From contig CAZCQP010000058.1 of NCBI GenBank assembly GCA_964500895.1, forward strand, positions 1 to 14,584: a DNA stretch of 14,584 bases, given 5' to 3'. Made by a program: the position numbers and the translations under genes. Below are positions 5,961 to 14,134 of the stretch, one piece after another (the first letter of the stretch is position 1; every line of letters starts with the position of its first letter). The DNA comes from CAZCQP01 sp964500895 (GTDB lineage Bacteria > Bacillota > Clostridia > Lachnospirales > JAISER01). The notes below the pieces were generated by a model. The model was given only the letters and a program-made list of their open reading frames with translations. It was not told where the DNA came from and made no database searches.

Positions 5961-7433
5961 TTATTGCAAGGCGCTGTCTGCTTTGGCCACAATGTCTGCA
6001 AGCTTTTGCACGGTTTCTTCTGGCAAAGCCGCCGGTTGTGCCAGGCTTAACAGGCTTCTGGTTTTTTCAGCTGTCCGTTGGCCCAGGGTTTTGCTGCCTG
6101 CTGCCATCCAGTCGTCAATGCGGTTCCGGTTCATCAGTTTTGGCCAAAACTGTTCTTTTTTGAAATAATACATGGTGTGGGGCTCGCTGATGTAGTGGCC
6201 CCCTGGTTGCACGGCATCGATGACACCACGGGCCAGTTTGTCCTCGTTCACTTCCACGCCTTCCATCATCCGCTTGGTCATGCCAATGATTTCATCGGCC
6301 ATCACCATCAGGAAAGGGCTGCCGATAGCGGCGTTTTCCATTTGCCCTGCGCCAAAAATCATGTTGGTGCCTGCCAAGCCGGCGTGGAGCAGAGAGAAAG
6401 CTGCTTCCAGGCCTAGCTGGGCATCTGTGGTTTTAGAATCTGTACCGCCCCCATAACCCAGGCATGGCACACGCAAAGACCGCAGTATATTGGCAAATCC
6501 GGTGCCTAAAAGGCTTACTTCCGGTGCACCTAAGGGTTTAATATTATTCTTGGTATCGTTCACGGTGAAGAACCCACCAGTGATATACGGGGCACCTTCT
6601 GCCGTCAGTTGGGAAACCAGCAGCCCTACCAGGGCATTGGCCAGCGCAACCACCAGCGCACCTGCCGATTGTTCCGGCGCTGTTAAGCCGGTGATCAGGT
6701 GGTTCACATACGCCACAGGCACACCGTTTTTGGCGGCGGTCATGATGATGTCCATTTGTTCTTTGCCGTGAAGCAGCGGTTCATCAGCCGTTACATACAA
6801 AGCTACAAAGGGGTTTTGCCGCAAAGCATCCGGGCAACCTTTCACCGCCACGGCCATGTCGATAACCGCTTGGGCTTGGGATTGGGTGCACACGGGTTGC
6901 AGCACCGGCTTGGTGCTGTTAGACACCAGCGCTTCAAAACTATGTATGGGGGCAGTGCCCACAGGTACGTCCGTGGGTGTGCCGTTGTCCATCAGGAAGT
7001 TTATGTTTTCAAGGCCATTGGCCACTAAAGCCGTATTGGCCACGTCTGCTTTCACAGTTTGTCTGGGTGTTTCCGTTTCCATATCCAGCGTCATGCCGCT
7101 GCCAAAGCCGGGGCCATAATGGACGTTGTCCGTTTCCATTAATATGGCCCGTTTGCCGTTTCTGTCGCACAAAGTCAGCCGGGAAGGGGCCACACGCAAG
7201 GCCCATTCCAGCTTGGCAGAAGGGATGGTTACCCGGTTCTCCTTTACAAAGCACCCGGCTTCTTTTAAAAGGGCCAGGGCTTCCGGGCTTTGCACTTCTG
7301 CCCCGGTGCGCTCCAAAAGCTCAAAAGTGGTCATGAGCAGTTCTTCGCACTGGTCTTCTGAAAGCATTTTCCAGGTAAGGGTTTGGTTCACGTTATATTT
7401 AGCCCTTGTAAATAAGCTTTTTGTTGTATACAA
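5961..7433 (-). CDS. MttB-family (non-pyrrolysine) corrinoid methyltransferase
   Basis: This 490-residue MttB-superfamily protein has the usual length for the family. Recognisable segments are VHYGPGFGSGMTLDMET near 104-120, NPFVALYVTADEPLLHG near 207-223, GAPEVSLLGTGFANILRSLRVP near 302-323, GGGTDSKTTDAQLGLEAAFS near 328-347 and the C-terminal AGSKTLGQRTAEK. There is no internal TAG, so no pyrrolysine; proven relatives demethylate glycine betaine, proline betaine, carnitine or butyrobetaine. The start is TTG with AGGAG nine bases upstream. It lies 35 bases after the corrinoid protein gene, its likely methyl acceptor, and 23 bases before a divergent paralogue. The two are clearly different in sequence, so this is not a recent duplication; either two substrates or a hetero-oligomer is possible. 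Confidence 0.9.
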   Translation of the reverse strand: MYTTKSLFTRAKYNVNQTLTWKMLSEDQCEELLMTTFELLERTGAEVQSPEALALLKEAGCFVKENRVTIPSAKLEWALRVAPSRLTLCDRNGKRAILMETDNVHYGPGFGSGMTLDMETETPRQTVKADVANTALVANGLENINFLMDNGTPTDVPVGTAPIHSFEALVSNSTKPVLQPVCTQSQAQAVIDMAVAVKGCPDALRQNPFVALYVTADEPLLHGKEQMDIIMTAAKNGVPVAYVNHLITGLTAPEQSAGALVVALANALVGLLVSQLTAEGAPYITGGFFTVNDTKNNIKPLGAPEVSLLGTGFANILRSLRVPCLGYGGGTDSKTTDAQLGLEAAFSLLHAGLAGTNMIFGAGQMENAAIGSPFLMVMADEIIGMTKRMMEGVEVNEDKLARGVIDAVQPGGHYISEPHTMYYFKKEQFWPKLMNRNRIDDWMAAGSKTLGQRTAEKTRSLLSLAQPAALPEETVQKLADIVAKADSALQ

Positions 7434-7468
7434 ATTCCGGCACTCCTTTCTTCATTACAGATGGGGTG

Positions 7469-8101
7469 TTACGCCAGCAGTTTTTTGCAAAGTTCCGCAG
7501 CAGAGGCAGCGTCTGGCGAGAAGCCATCGGCGGCAATTTCATCTGCAAAGTCTTGGGAAATGGGGGCACCGCCAATGATTACCTTCACATCATCCCGCAA
7601 GCCTTCTTCTTTTAAAAGCTCGATGGTGTCTTTCATGTGCAGCATGGTGGTGGTGAGCAGGGCAGACATGGCAATGACGTTGGGCTTGTGTTCCTTCACC
7701 CCGGCCACGAAATCTTCGGGGGCCACGTTTACGCCAAGATTGATAACCGTAAAGCCGGTGCTTTTCAGCATCATCAACACCAGATTTTTGCCAATGTCGT
7801 GCAAGTCGCCCTTTACAGTGCCAATGAGCACGGTTCCGGCGGACACTTTTTCATCGGCAGACAGCAGGGGCTCTAAAACCGCCATGCCCGTGTCCATGGC
7901 TTTGGCAGACAAAATAACTTCCGGCACAAATAAGTCGTTATTTTTAAAACGTACGCCTACCTCGGTCATGCCCAAAATAAGCCCGTTGTTGATGATATCC
8001 AAAGGTTTGAGGCCTTCTTCCAAAAGCGCTTTGCACATGGCTTCGGTTTTCTTTTGCTTGCCCTTTACAATGAGCTTGGAGAGTTCTTCTAAGCTAGCCA
8101 T
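7469..8101 (-). CDS. Corrinoid (B12-binding) methyltransferase protein, MtbC/MttC type
   Basis: This 210-residue protein has an N-terminal helical cap (residues 1-85, including NNGLILGMTEVGVRF and FVPEVILSAKAMD). A Rossmann-like B12 domain follows, with the signature D99-L-H101-D-I-G104 in GTVKGDLHDIGKNLV; His101 is the expected lower cobalt ligand. SALLTTTM near 146-153 and VIIGGAP near 174-180 complete the cobalamin-binding pattern. It should carry the methyl group from the MttB-like enzymes encoded next to it to a second methyltransferase that is not in the window. I start at the ATG at 8099-8101, which has GAGGAGG nine bases upstream; a TTG six codons earlier lies inside that site. It begins 18 bases after the selenoprotein stop. 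Confidence 0.95.
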   Translation of the reverse strand: MASLEELSKLIVKGKQKKTEAMCKALLEEGLKPLDIINNGLILGMTEVGVRFKNNDLFVPEVILSAKAMDTGMAVLEPLLSADEKVSAGTVLIGTVKGDLHDIGKNLVLMMLKSTGFTVINLGVNVAPEDFVAGVKEHKPNVIAMSALLTTTMLHMKDTIELLKEEGLRDDVKVIIGGAPISQDFADEIAADGFSPDAASAAELCKKLLA

Positions 8102-8119
8102 AAACTTCTTCCTCCTCAA

Positions 8120-9469
8120 TTATGATTCAAACACAGTGGTTTCCGTAATTTCCGTGGCCAATGCATGTAACGCCCGTTTGACCATCCCTTTGCGCAGGGC
8201 GTGTTCATCTGCCTTGGAAAGCTTGGGGTTGCCCACCGGGTGGGGAATGGCCACTGTGGGCACAATGCGGTTGGCCCCTACAGATTCGGAAATGGTGGTG
8301 ATGGTGGCCATGTGTACAATGGGAATGCCGTATCGTTCAATTTCTTTAACCATCGTTGCACCGCAACGTGTGCAGGTGCCTCAGGTGGAGGTTAAAATGA
8401 CCCCGTTCACACCGGCGGCTTTCAGTTCTGCCCCAATTTGGGAGCCAAACTCCACGGCTTTGCTAACAGCGGTGCCGGTGCCGGTGGTGGTGTAGAAATA
8501 TTGGAACACGTCCCTGATGAGACCTTCTGCTTTTAATTGTTTTAAAATGTCCAGCGGGGCCACCCGGTCTGGGATTTCGTTGGCGTAAGCCGGGTCGTAG
8601 CCACCGTGGGTGGTGTAATAGTCAGTGATGAAGGTGCTGGTGGCCATGTCTGCCACGTTATAGTCGGTAAACCCTTCTTTGCCGGTGACATCGTATTTGG
8701 CCCACTTTTGAGCGGAAGCAGACTCGATGCGGTCTGGGTTACCTTTGGGCACAATGCCCCCAGAAGTACACAGGGCAATGGTGGCCTTGGACAAATCTTG
8801 GATGGCAGGTGCGGGAGGCACCACATCAAAAACAGGCATAGGCATTTCCGTTTCAAAGGCTTCGTCCTTCAAAACAGAAAGCAGCATGTTCACCGCCCGT
8901 TTGGAGCCTCTTTCTTCCGTGAACAATGTTTTGCGTATGCCACGGGGTATGTAACCCATTTCCTCGGGAGAACCGATTTCCTCTCCGGCGGCCAGCTTTA
9001 AGGTAAGGGCGGCCATTAAAGGCAAGGCTTTGCGCATACCACCGGCGGAATCACTGGTGGACACCACATAGGCCAGTTCCTTGCACACCCCTAAGCCGGG
9101 ATTTTCAATGTACATGCCGGAAACCACAGGGATTTGCAGTTCTTCGACCACCGCTTTGGCCACGGTGCCGCAAGCCACCCCGTAACGCCCGGCGTTAAAG
9201 GCAGGGCCAGCCACAAACACTTGTGGGGCACATGCTTTCACCGCCGCCAGTATTTGGGCTTTGGCTTCTTCAGTGTTTTCGTTAAAGTAGTTATCGCCGC
9301 AAATGATGGTGCGCACCACTTCCCCGGCGCCCTGTAACAAGGCATCAAACCCTTGGGCCGGGCCTATTTTTTCGTCTTTTATTTCCACAGGCATAGAGGC
9401 TTTGTCCTCGCCGCCCACTTGGCCAAAAAATTGGTTTACATAATAAACCACTTTGAATTTTTCAGGCAT
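8120..9469 (-). CDS. Selenoprotein subunit of glycine/sarcosine/betaine reductase component B (GrdB/GrdF/GrdH family)
   Basis: The frame reads through an in-frame TGA at 8381-8383, giving 449 residues with Sec363 in STUGTCTRCGATMVKEIER, the hallmark of this family. Downstream of the Sec the frame stays open for 86 codons to a TAA, with YGIPIVHMAT and an IPHPVGNP segment, as expected. Sec363, Cys366 and Cys369 form a UxxCxxC set. In component B this subunit attacks the amine substrate and passes a carboxymethyl group to the Sec of GrdA. The ATG at 9467-9469 is preceded by AGGAGG nine bases away; an earlier start at 9511 would overlap the upstream gene. A stem-loop just after the UGA fits a bacterial SECIS. 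Sequence alone does not tell glycine, sarcosine and betaine specificity apart. Confidence 0.93.
8358..8383 (-). promoter_or_regulatory. Sec UGA codon and candidate bSECIS stem-loop
   Basis: Directly after the UGA, GCACC pairs with GGTGC and inside it GCA pairs with TGC, with one bulged T and a short CACGT loop (8358-8379). Position and size match a bacterial SECIS, which is read by SelB within the coding sequence. The fold was worked out by eye. Confidence 0.7.
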
Positions 9470-9495
9470 TTCAAGCGTCCTCCTTTCTTGATGTA

Positions 9496-10782
9496 TTAAT
9501 ATAACCGGCAAGTCACATTATGGTAGCCAATTTCCGAGGTAGCGCCGATAACAGCGTTTAACTCGCAGCTTAATGTGCCGTCTGCTTCCAAGGCGCCTTC
9601 CCAGCCCCCGGCCAAAATGGCGATGGACTTGGCATCCCCAATCACTTTATCTGCCGGAGGAAGTTTCACCACGTGGGACACATTGCCGCAGGACACCACG
9701 GCCACTGCTTCCACAGCGGTGTCGGCCAACGGTTGGCTTAAACCATCACGCCCGGCGCATTCGTCGGTGATTAATACGGTTTTAATGCCTGCTTTTTCGC
9801 ATTTTTTGCAAATCATGAGCAAGTCGGAATCGGGGTTGCCGTAGCCTTCCTCGGAAACCACCACCGCTTGGGCATCCAGCAATTTGGCCATTTTCAGCAC
9901 AAAGTCTGACACCCGCAGTTTCCCGGCCAGGGTGGTGTGTTCAGGCACCATCACGCAGCCCATAAACTGAATGGTTTTGCCATGTTCGGCATACAGATCC
10001 AAAATAACGCTGTTGTTTTGGTGCTGATAAGTGGTGATTTTGTCACAGGCGGCCACACAGTTTCCGCTGATAACGGCACTGTCTAATTCCTCATTGGCGT
10101 GGAGAAGGGTGGGTAGAATGGTTTGGGCATTCACCCCGTATATGTACGTGTCGTGGAGAAGCCCTTGGGTGATGTTCATTTCCACATACAGCACCTTGGG
10201 CAGGCCCGGGTATTTGGCGGCTTCTTCAAAAATGCTGCCCATTTCGTACACCAGCACTTCTTCCGGCTCTAGGTTACGTCCGGCTTCCCCGATAAACTCT
10301 GCGGCTTTAAGGCCGGCAATGCGCACGGTTTCCTCGTGGATATGGGGAGTTAAGCCCTCTACAGGGGTAATGTCCACGGTCAAGTTATAGGTTTGTGAGA
10401 AAGGCGTCCACTTGGCACCTTCGCCCCACATGTCGATGACCCCTTCCTGAAAGCCTACCACATCCCCAATGGTGACCACCGCTGCCCCGTAAAGCACATG
10501 GGTGCGGCCTTCCCCGCATTGGGCTTGCTTGCTGGTAACGCCGGGAAAACCGTTGTTGCCCCCGGACACCTTCACCCGGGGCTCAATCACATCTTTCACA
10601 GGAATGATGCGCACCTTTTCCCCCGGGCGGCAAACGTCCAAGGCAATGGCTTTAATGCGGTCGTCTTCCAAAAGCTTGGCTTTTAGGCCATCGGCATCCA
10701 CGGTGAGCACGCCGTTTTTCACGGTTGTCTCTGTTCCCAATTGTATGTCTTTAATGTGTATGCGGCCAATTTCCAATCTCAA
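9496..10782 (-). CDS. Pyruvoyl proprotein of glycine/sarcosine/betaine reductase component B (GrdE/GrdG/GrdI family)
   Basis: From the start I favour, a 428-residue protein begins MRLEIGRIHIKDIQLGTET, the typical opening of this family. It contains GGNNGFPGVTSKQAQCGEGRTHVLYGAA and the processing region SGNCVAACDKITTYQHQNN. The Asn-Cys bond before Cys242 is where family members self-cleave to form two chains, the C-terminal one carrying a pyruvoyl group that binds the amine substrate as a Schiff base. A TTG at 10780-10782 is chosen because GGAGGTGG sits five bases upstream. The ATG at 10795-10797 lies against this Shine-Dalgarno sequence and has none of its own. The gene follows grdX by 15 bases and precedes the selenoprotein gene by 26. 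Substrate (glycine, sarcosine or betaine) is not decided. Confidence 0.92.
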   Translation of the reverse strand: MRLEIGRIHIKDIQLGTETTVKNGVLTVDADGLKAKLLEDDRIKAIALDVCRPGEKVRIIPVKDVIEPRVKVSGGNNGFPGVTSKQAQCGEGRTHVLYGAAVVTIGDVVGFQEGVIDMWGEGAKWTPFSQTYNLTVDITPVEGLTPHIHEETVRIAGLKAAEFIGEAGRNLEPEEVLVYEMGSIFEEAAKYPGLPKVLYVEMNITQGLLHDTYIYGVNAQTILPTLLHANEELDSAVISGNCVAACDKITTYQHQNNSVILDLYAEHGKTIQFMGCVMVPEHTTLAGKLRVSDFVLKMAKLLDAQAVVVSEEGYGNPDSDLLMICKKCEKAGIKTVLITDECAGRDGLSQPLADTAVEAVAVVSCGNVSHVVKLPPADKVIGDAKSIAILAGGWEGALEADGTLSCELNAVIGATSEIGYHNVTCRLY

Positions 10783-10787
10783 CTGTT

Positions 10788-10795
10788 CCACCTCC
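10788..10795 (-). promoter_or_regulatory. Ribosome binding site deciding a TTG start
   Basis: GGAGGTGG lies five bases before the TTG at 10780-10782. It overlaps the ATG at 10795-10797 that would otherwise look like the start, and the start it indicates gives the family-typical MRLEI opening. Confidence 0.75.
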
Positions 10796-10797
10796 AT

Positions 10798-11178
10798 TTA
10801 ATAAGGTAACGGCTCTTTTAATGCAGCCGTTAAAAGTTGTAAATCTATCCACTGGTAAGACCCGGCGTTCACCATGTCTGGGCTGCGGTGGCCGGTGCTT
10901 TGGCGGTATTTGCGCAAGCTTTCTTCGGCGGTTTCCGCATCCAGCGCATCCACCGCCGCAGCATCCCTGCCCAACACCACAGAGCGGTATGGGGAATAAA
11001 TCATGCGGATGCTGGCGGGCAGGGGGTGGGTCACCAAAGGGTGCCCGGTGTACACCATGTCCCGCACGGCCACCAGCACCGCTTCGGCGTTGCCGTCAAT
11101 GGTTTGCACCGTTTTTGCATTATCCTTTGAAAAAACGTCTTGAACCAACGGGTTGTTTGTTAAAATGATAAGCTTCAA
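10798..11178 (-). CDS. grdX: GrdX family protein
   Basis: This 126-residue protein begins MKLIILTNNPLVQDVF and carries VLVAVRDMVYTGHPLVTHPLPASIRMI and PYRSVVL, as in GrdX. These small proteins are regularly encoded just before the grdE-type gene in glycine, sarcosine and betaine reductase operons. Their function is not established. The predicted start is TTG; its AAGGA overlaps the stop codon of grdD, and the stop codon TAA directly abuts the ATG of the next frame. This tight packing suggests translational coupling. There is no signal peptide or membrane segment. Confidence 0.9.
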   Translation of the reverse strand: MKLIILTNNPLVQDVFSKDNAKTVQTIDGNAEAVLVAVRDMVYTGHPLVTHPLPASIRMIYSPYRSVVLGRDAAAVDALDAETAEESLRKYRQSTGHRSPDMVNAGSYQWIDLQLLTAALKEPLPY

Positions 11179-11190
11179 ATGTATTCGTCC

Positions 11191-12366
11191 TTAACGGTAA
11201 TTTTGGGCGGCCAACAATTTTAGGGCAGCGTCTAGGTCTTCCGGGGCCACCATCACAATGGGGCCGGTGCAACCCATGCCGCTTTCGGCATAAATGCCCG
11301 CTTTCCACAACGCTTCCACCGCCGCTTCAATTTCCATTACTTCTACCCCTGAAATGGATTCGGTCACCACTTTTTTAGGTGGTGCAGCCACTACCACTAA
11401 CGTAGCCTTGGGTGCAGCTTCTTTGGCAGATGCTTCATTAGCGGCCAGCAGTGCAGCAAGGCCAGCTTTGTGGGCGGCTTTAAATTCTGCATCCACCTTT
11501 TCCAACAGCTTGCCTTGGGCGCAGGCGGCCATAAAAGCAATGGCCCCCGCCACCACCGGTGCCCCAGAGGCTCTGGAAATGATGCCGATGATGCGGTCAT
11601 AACCTTCCCCAACGCCAGGGCCATAACCGTAGCCCAAGGCTTCGTAGCTCCCCCCGGTGTTAAAGGCGGAAAACACCTTCATCAGCACGTTTCCGGACAA
11701 ACTGTCCTGCACCATCAGTTCCGGCACACCCATGAGCAGGTCGTTACCCCGCATCACCACGCCACCATCTGCACGGGCGGACTGGGTGAAGTGGATGGGA
11801 TAGCCCTTTTCCTGTAACTTTAATAAATCCCGGTGGCATTTGTTGGCCCCGTCCAGGTTTAAAATGCCAACGGTTGGGTTTTCAATGCCACACGCTTTGG
11901 CCACTGCAATGCCCAGAATGGTGTTTTTCAACAGGGCATTGCCCCGATTGGTGGCGGAAGTGCCCGTGGTTGAAGCTAAAAACATGGGTTTTCCTTTGCC
12001 GGGGGTTATCACTTGCCCCACGGTAGACACCCCAATAGGAAAGTTGTAATGCATGGTCACAGCAGCGTGCAGCTGGCCGTTTAGAAGCATGTCATCCATT
12101 TTGGCGTGGGCTTCCTGTTCGTCTTGGGCTTCGATGACAGGAAACGGCTCTGCGTTCACGTCTTTGCCAATGAGCACCACTTCAATGTGGCTGTTATTTT
12201 TGGCGGCCAGCCGTGCCCCGGCCAGCAGTTCACTGGGGCCGTGCTCGCTGGAAAAAACGGTGAGCCCCACCTTAATCTTCTCCCCAAAGCTGCCGCTTTT
12301 CAGGCCATGGGCCATGTCTTCAAAAACCTTGGCAATGGTGGCGTTTATTTTAGCGTTGTCATCCAT
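11191..12366 (-). CDS. grdD: Glycine/sarcosine/betaine reductase component C, alpha subunit GrdD
   Basis: This 391-residue protein has the PlsX/phosphotransacetylase-like fold signature. It includes KIKVGLTVFSSEHGPSELL near 30-48, MLLNGQLHAAVTMHYNFP near 93-110, FLASTTGTSATNRGNALLKN, GPGVGEGYDRIIGIISR and the C-terminal GMGCTGPIVMVAPEDL with Cys366. With GrdC it releases acetyl phosphate from the acetyl-thioester passed on by GrdA, giving one ATP through acetate kinase. The ATG at 12364-12366 is chosen because GAGGTGG is five bases upstream; a GTG three codons earlier lies within that site. It begins 10 bases after grdC stops. A run rich in Ala and Lys (around residues 310-335) looks like a linker before the last domain. 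Confidence 0.95.
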   Translation of the reverse strand: MDDNAKINATIAKVFEDMAHGLKSGSFGEKIKVGLTVFSSEHGPSELLAGARLAAKNNSHIEVVLIGKDVNAEPFPVIEAQDEQEAHAKMDDMLLNGQLHAAVTMHYNFPIGVSTVGQVITPGKGKPMFLASTTGTSATNRGNALLKNTILGIAVAKACGIENPTVGILNLDGANKCHRDLLKLQEKGYPIHFTQSARADGGVVMRGNDLLMGVPELMVQDSLSGNVLMKVFSAFNTGGSYEALGYGYGPGVGEGYDRIIGIISRASGAPVVAGAIAFMAACAQGKLLEKVDAEFKAAHKAGLAALLAANEASAKEAAPKATLVVVAAPPKKVVTESISGVEVMEIEAAVEALWKAGIYAESGMGCTGPIVMVAPEDLDAALKLLAAQNYR

Positions 12367-12376
12367 GTTTTCCACC

Positions 12377-13924
12377 TCACTCGCCTTTTAAGGTTTTGGC
12401 AAATGCCAGCATGGCATCCGCAATCATGGCTTTCACCTGGGCTTCGTCAAAGCTTTTGGTTTCTTCTGCTGCTTTGCCCGGGCTTCGTTCCATGATGAAG
12501 GACACCCCGTCAAACAAATTGGTAAGGCGGCCTAAAAACAGGCTGCCTTTGCCGATAATCATGGCTCTTTGAATGGCACCATCCACCAGCATTTGGCGGC
12601 CGTGGCCAATAAAGGGCACGCCAGAAGGAATATGCCCTTGGGTGGGGGCAAAACCGGGCATACCAAACCGTTCTACGGCCTGGGCCAAATCTTTTTTCTC
12701 CATTTCGCCCCGCTTTACGGCTAGGGCAGCAATCATTTTATAGTTGGACAAGGGCACGTCCCCAGCCCCGGCCGGTTCTGTGATTTCCGGGTTCTGCATT
12801 TCCGCAGAATACTTGTCAATGTCTGTAATTTTAAGACCCAGGCGGTCCAGCGGGTCTGCCACAATAGCGGTGACCACCGCTTGGGGGGATGCCCCGGAAC
12901 CGATGGTGTGCCGTCCAACACCGTCTGTGCGGATGATGGGGTTCACCCCGTCGTCCTGGCTAACCAGCACGGCAAAAGCACCCAGCATGTCTTCCAAAAC
13001 CGGCATGTCTTTTTTCACATGGTCTTTGCCGTTCATGCCCAGCTTGGCTGTGGCACCCCCGGCCAGCACCACCACGTGTTTATACACGCCGCTTTTTACC
13101 AGTGCCGCCGCCTCCACCAAAGCATGAACGGGGCCGGCACAAAAGCTACGGGTGTCGGAGCCTGTGGCGTTGCGCAACCCGCCAATTTCACCAATGGCTT
13201 TGGCAAAGTTGCCGCCCCCACGTTGGTTCATGTCACCGCAGGCTTCCTCGGAGCACTCAATGATATATTCAATGTCCTCAGCTTCAATATCCGTCTTGGC
13301 AAGCAGCAGCTTCAACGCCAGCACGGCGGTGGCTTTGCTCACCAGGTTTTCAAACATCACGTGATGGGAGAGGGCTTCGTCAAACTCATGGGCTTTTTTC
13401 ACACAGCCCACCAGTTTCCCTTCAAAGTGCATGGGAGTGGCTTGATGGCCCTCCACCAGCGCCTGGATGTCTGCTAAGGGTGCATGATTTTTTTCAAGCT
13501 TGGTTATTTCCGCCATTTGCCCTAAAAGGGGATGGCTTTGAACTTTTTCAAGTGTTGCCTTTTGGAAGGCTTCCTCCAACAACACTAAATCGAAAATATC
13601 CACCATTTGCACCAGGGCAATCAATTCGTCCTCTGCAAATATGGCACCAAACCTTCCGTCCCTAGGGGCGTCTTCTTGGCCAGAAAACCAAGGCCGGGGG
13701 ATTTTTTTCAAATCCTCCGGCGTAAGGTTTCCGATAAAGGCTTGGTTTGGAGGGTAACAGACCGCCTCTTGAAAGCTTCGCAGCTTGCCGGGTAACGCCT
13801 GCAAATATTCAGAAGCATCGCCGTTTTTCCGGCGTTCAGAGGATTGTGTGGTGCCATGCAAAACCAGCATGGCGGGAGCATGAATCAGCGCATAGGCCGC
13901 TCCTTTAACAACAGGCTGTGTCAT
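12377..13924 (-). CDS. grdC: Glycine/sarcosine/betaine reductase component C, beta subunit GrdC
   Basis: This 515-residue protein belongs to the FabH/thiolase-like GrdC family. It opens MTQPVVKGAAYALIHAPAML and contains ECSEEACGDMNQRGGGNFAKAIGEIGG near 223-249. The thiolase-like nucleophile region SFCAGPVHALVEAAAL near 260-275 follows (Cys262), then HVVVLAGG. A GHIPSGVPFIGHG motif lies near the end. With GrdD it forms component C, which turns the acetyl-thioester from GrdA into acetyl phosphate. The ATG at 13922-13924 has GGAGG eight bases upstream; an earlier TTG lies inside that site. It follows the intergenic repeat that separates it from grdA, and length is normal for the family. Confidence 0.95.
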   Translation of the reverse strand: MTQPVVKGAAYALIHAPAMLVLHGTTQSSERRKNGDASEYLQALPGKLRSFQEAVCYPPNQAFIGNLTPEDLKKIPRPWFSGQEDAPRDGRFGAIFAEDELIALVQMVDIFDLVLLEEAFQKATLEKVQSHPLLGQMAEITKLEKNHAPLADIQALVEGHQATPMHFEGKLVGCVKKAHEFDEALSHHVMFENLVSKATAVLALKLLLAKTDIEAEDIEYIIECSEEACGDMNQRGGGNFAKAIGEIGGLRNATGSDTRSFCAGPVHALVEAAALVKSGVYKHVVVLAGGATAKLGMNGKDHVKKDMPVLEDMLGAFAVLVSQDDGVNPIIRTDGVGRHTIGSGASPQAVVTAIVADPLDRLGLKITDIDKYSAEMQNPEITEPAGAGDVPLSNYKMIAALAVKRGEMEKKDLAQAVERFGMPGFAPTQGHIPSGVPFIGHGRQMLVDGAIQRAMIIGKGSLFLGRLTNLFDGVSFIMERSPGKAAEETKSFDEAQVKAMIADAMLAFAKTLKGE

Positions 13925-13962
13925 GAGTGTGACCTCCAATTTGCTTTATCTTTTAAAGGCTA

Positions 13963-14106
13963 ACCTTGGGGCGTTGCCCCAAACCCCAACCGCTTTTTGA
14001 AAAAAGTGGTGCAAAAACTTTATGAAATGCCGCTTTGCGGCATTTCAGGTAAAAGCTTTTGAAGAAGCTTGGGGGAAACTTTTTCTCGAAAAAGTTTCCC
14101 AAGGTC
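13963..14106 (-). repeat. Dispersed intergenic repeat, copy 2 (multi-hairpin)
   Basis: On the minus strand this reads from GACCTTGGGAAAC to GGGGCAACGCCCCAAGG. It carries the same hairpin blocks, in the same order, as the copy at 4274-4416: GGGAAACTTTTT/AAAAAGTTTCC (14072-14100), a 7-8 bp AAATGCCGC/GCGGCATTT stem (14025-14045), a CTTTTTTC/GAAAAAG block, and GGGGC/GCCCC near 13968-13980. It lies between grdA and grdC. The first hairpin could act as a partial terminator after grdA, allowing grdA to be expressed at higher levels than the genes behind it. Confidence 0.8.
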
Positions 14107-14134
14107 TGTTGCCGTGCACTAGAGCGTGCTTCAT

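Noticed and set aside
4423..7433. Pyrrolysine (read-through TAG) in the MttB homologues
   Set aside because: Both genes are full length without any internal in-frame TAG, so no pyrrolysine is encoded.
8120..8353. Separate 77-residue protein after the component B gene
   Set aside because: It is the C-terminal part of the selenoprotein read from an internal ATG after the Sec codon.
7461..8495. Plus-strand frame of 344 codons
   Set aside because: It lies antisense to the corrinoid protein gene and the selenoprotein end, both with clear motifs. Its Ser/Thr-rich, low-information composition is typical of a shadow frame.
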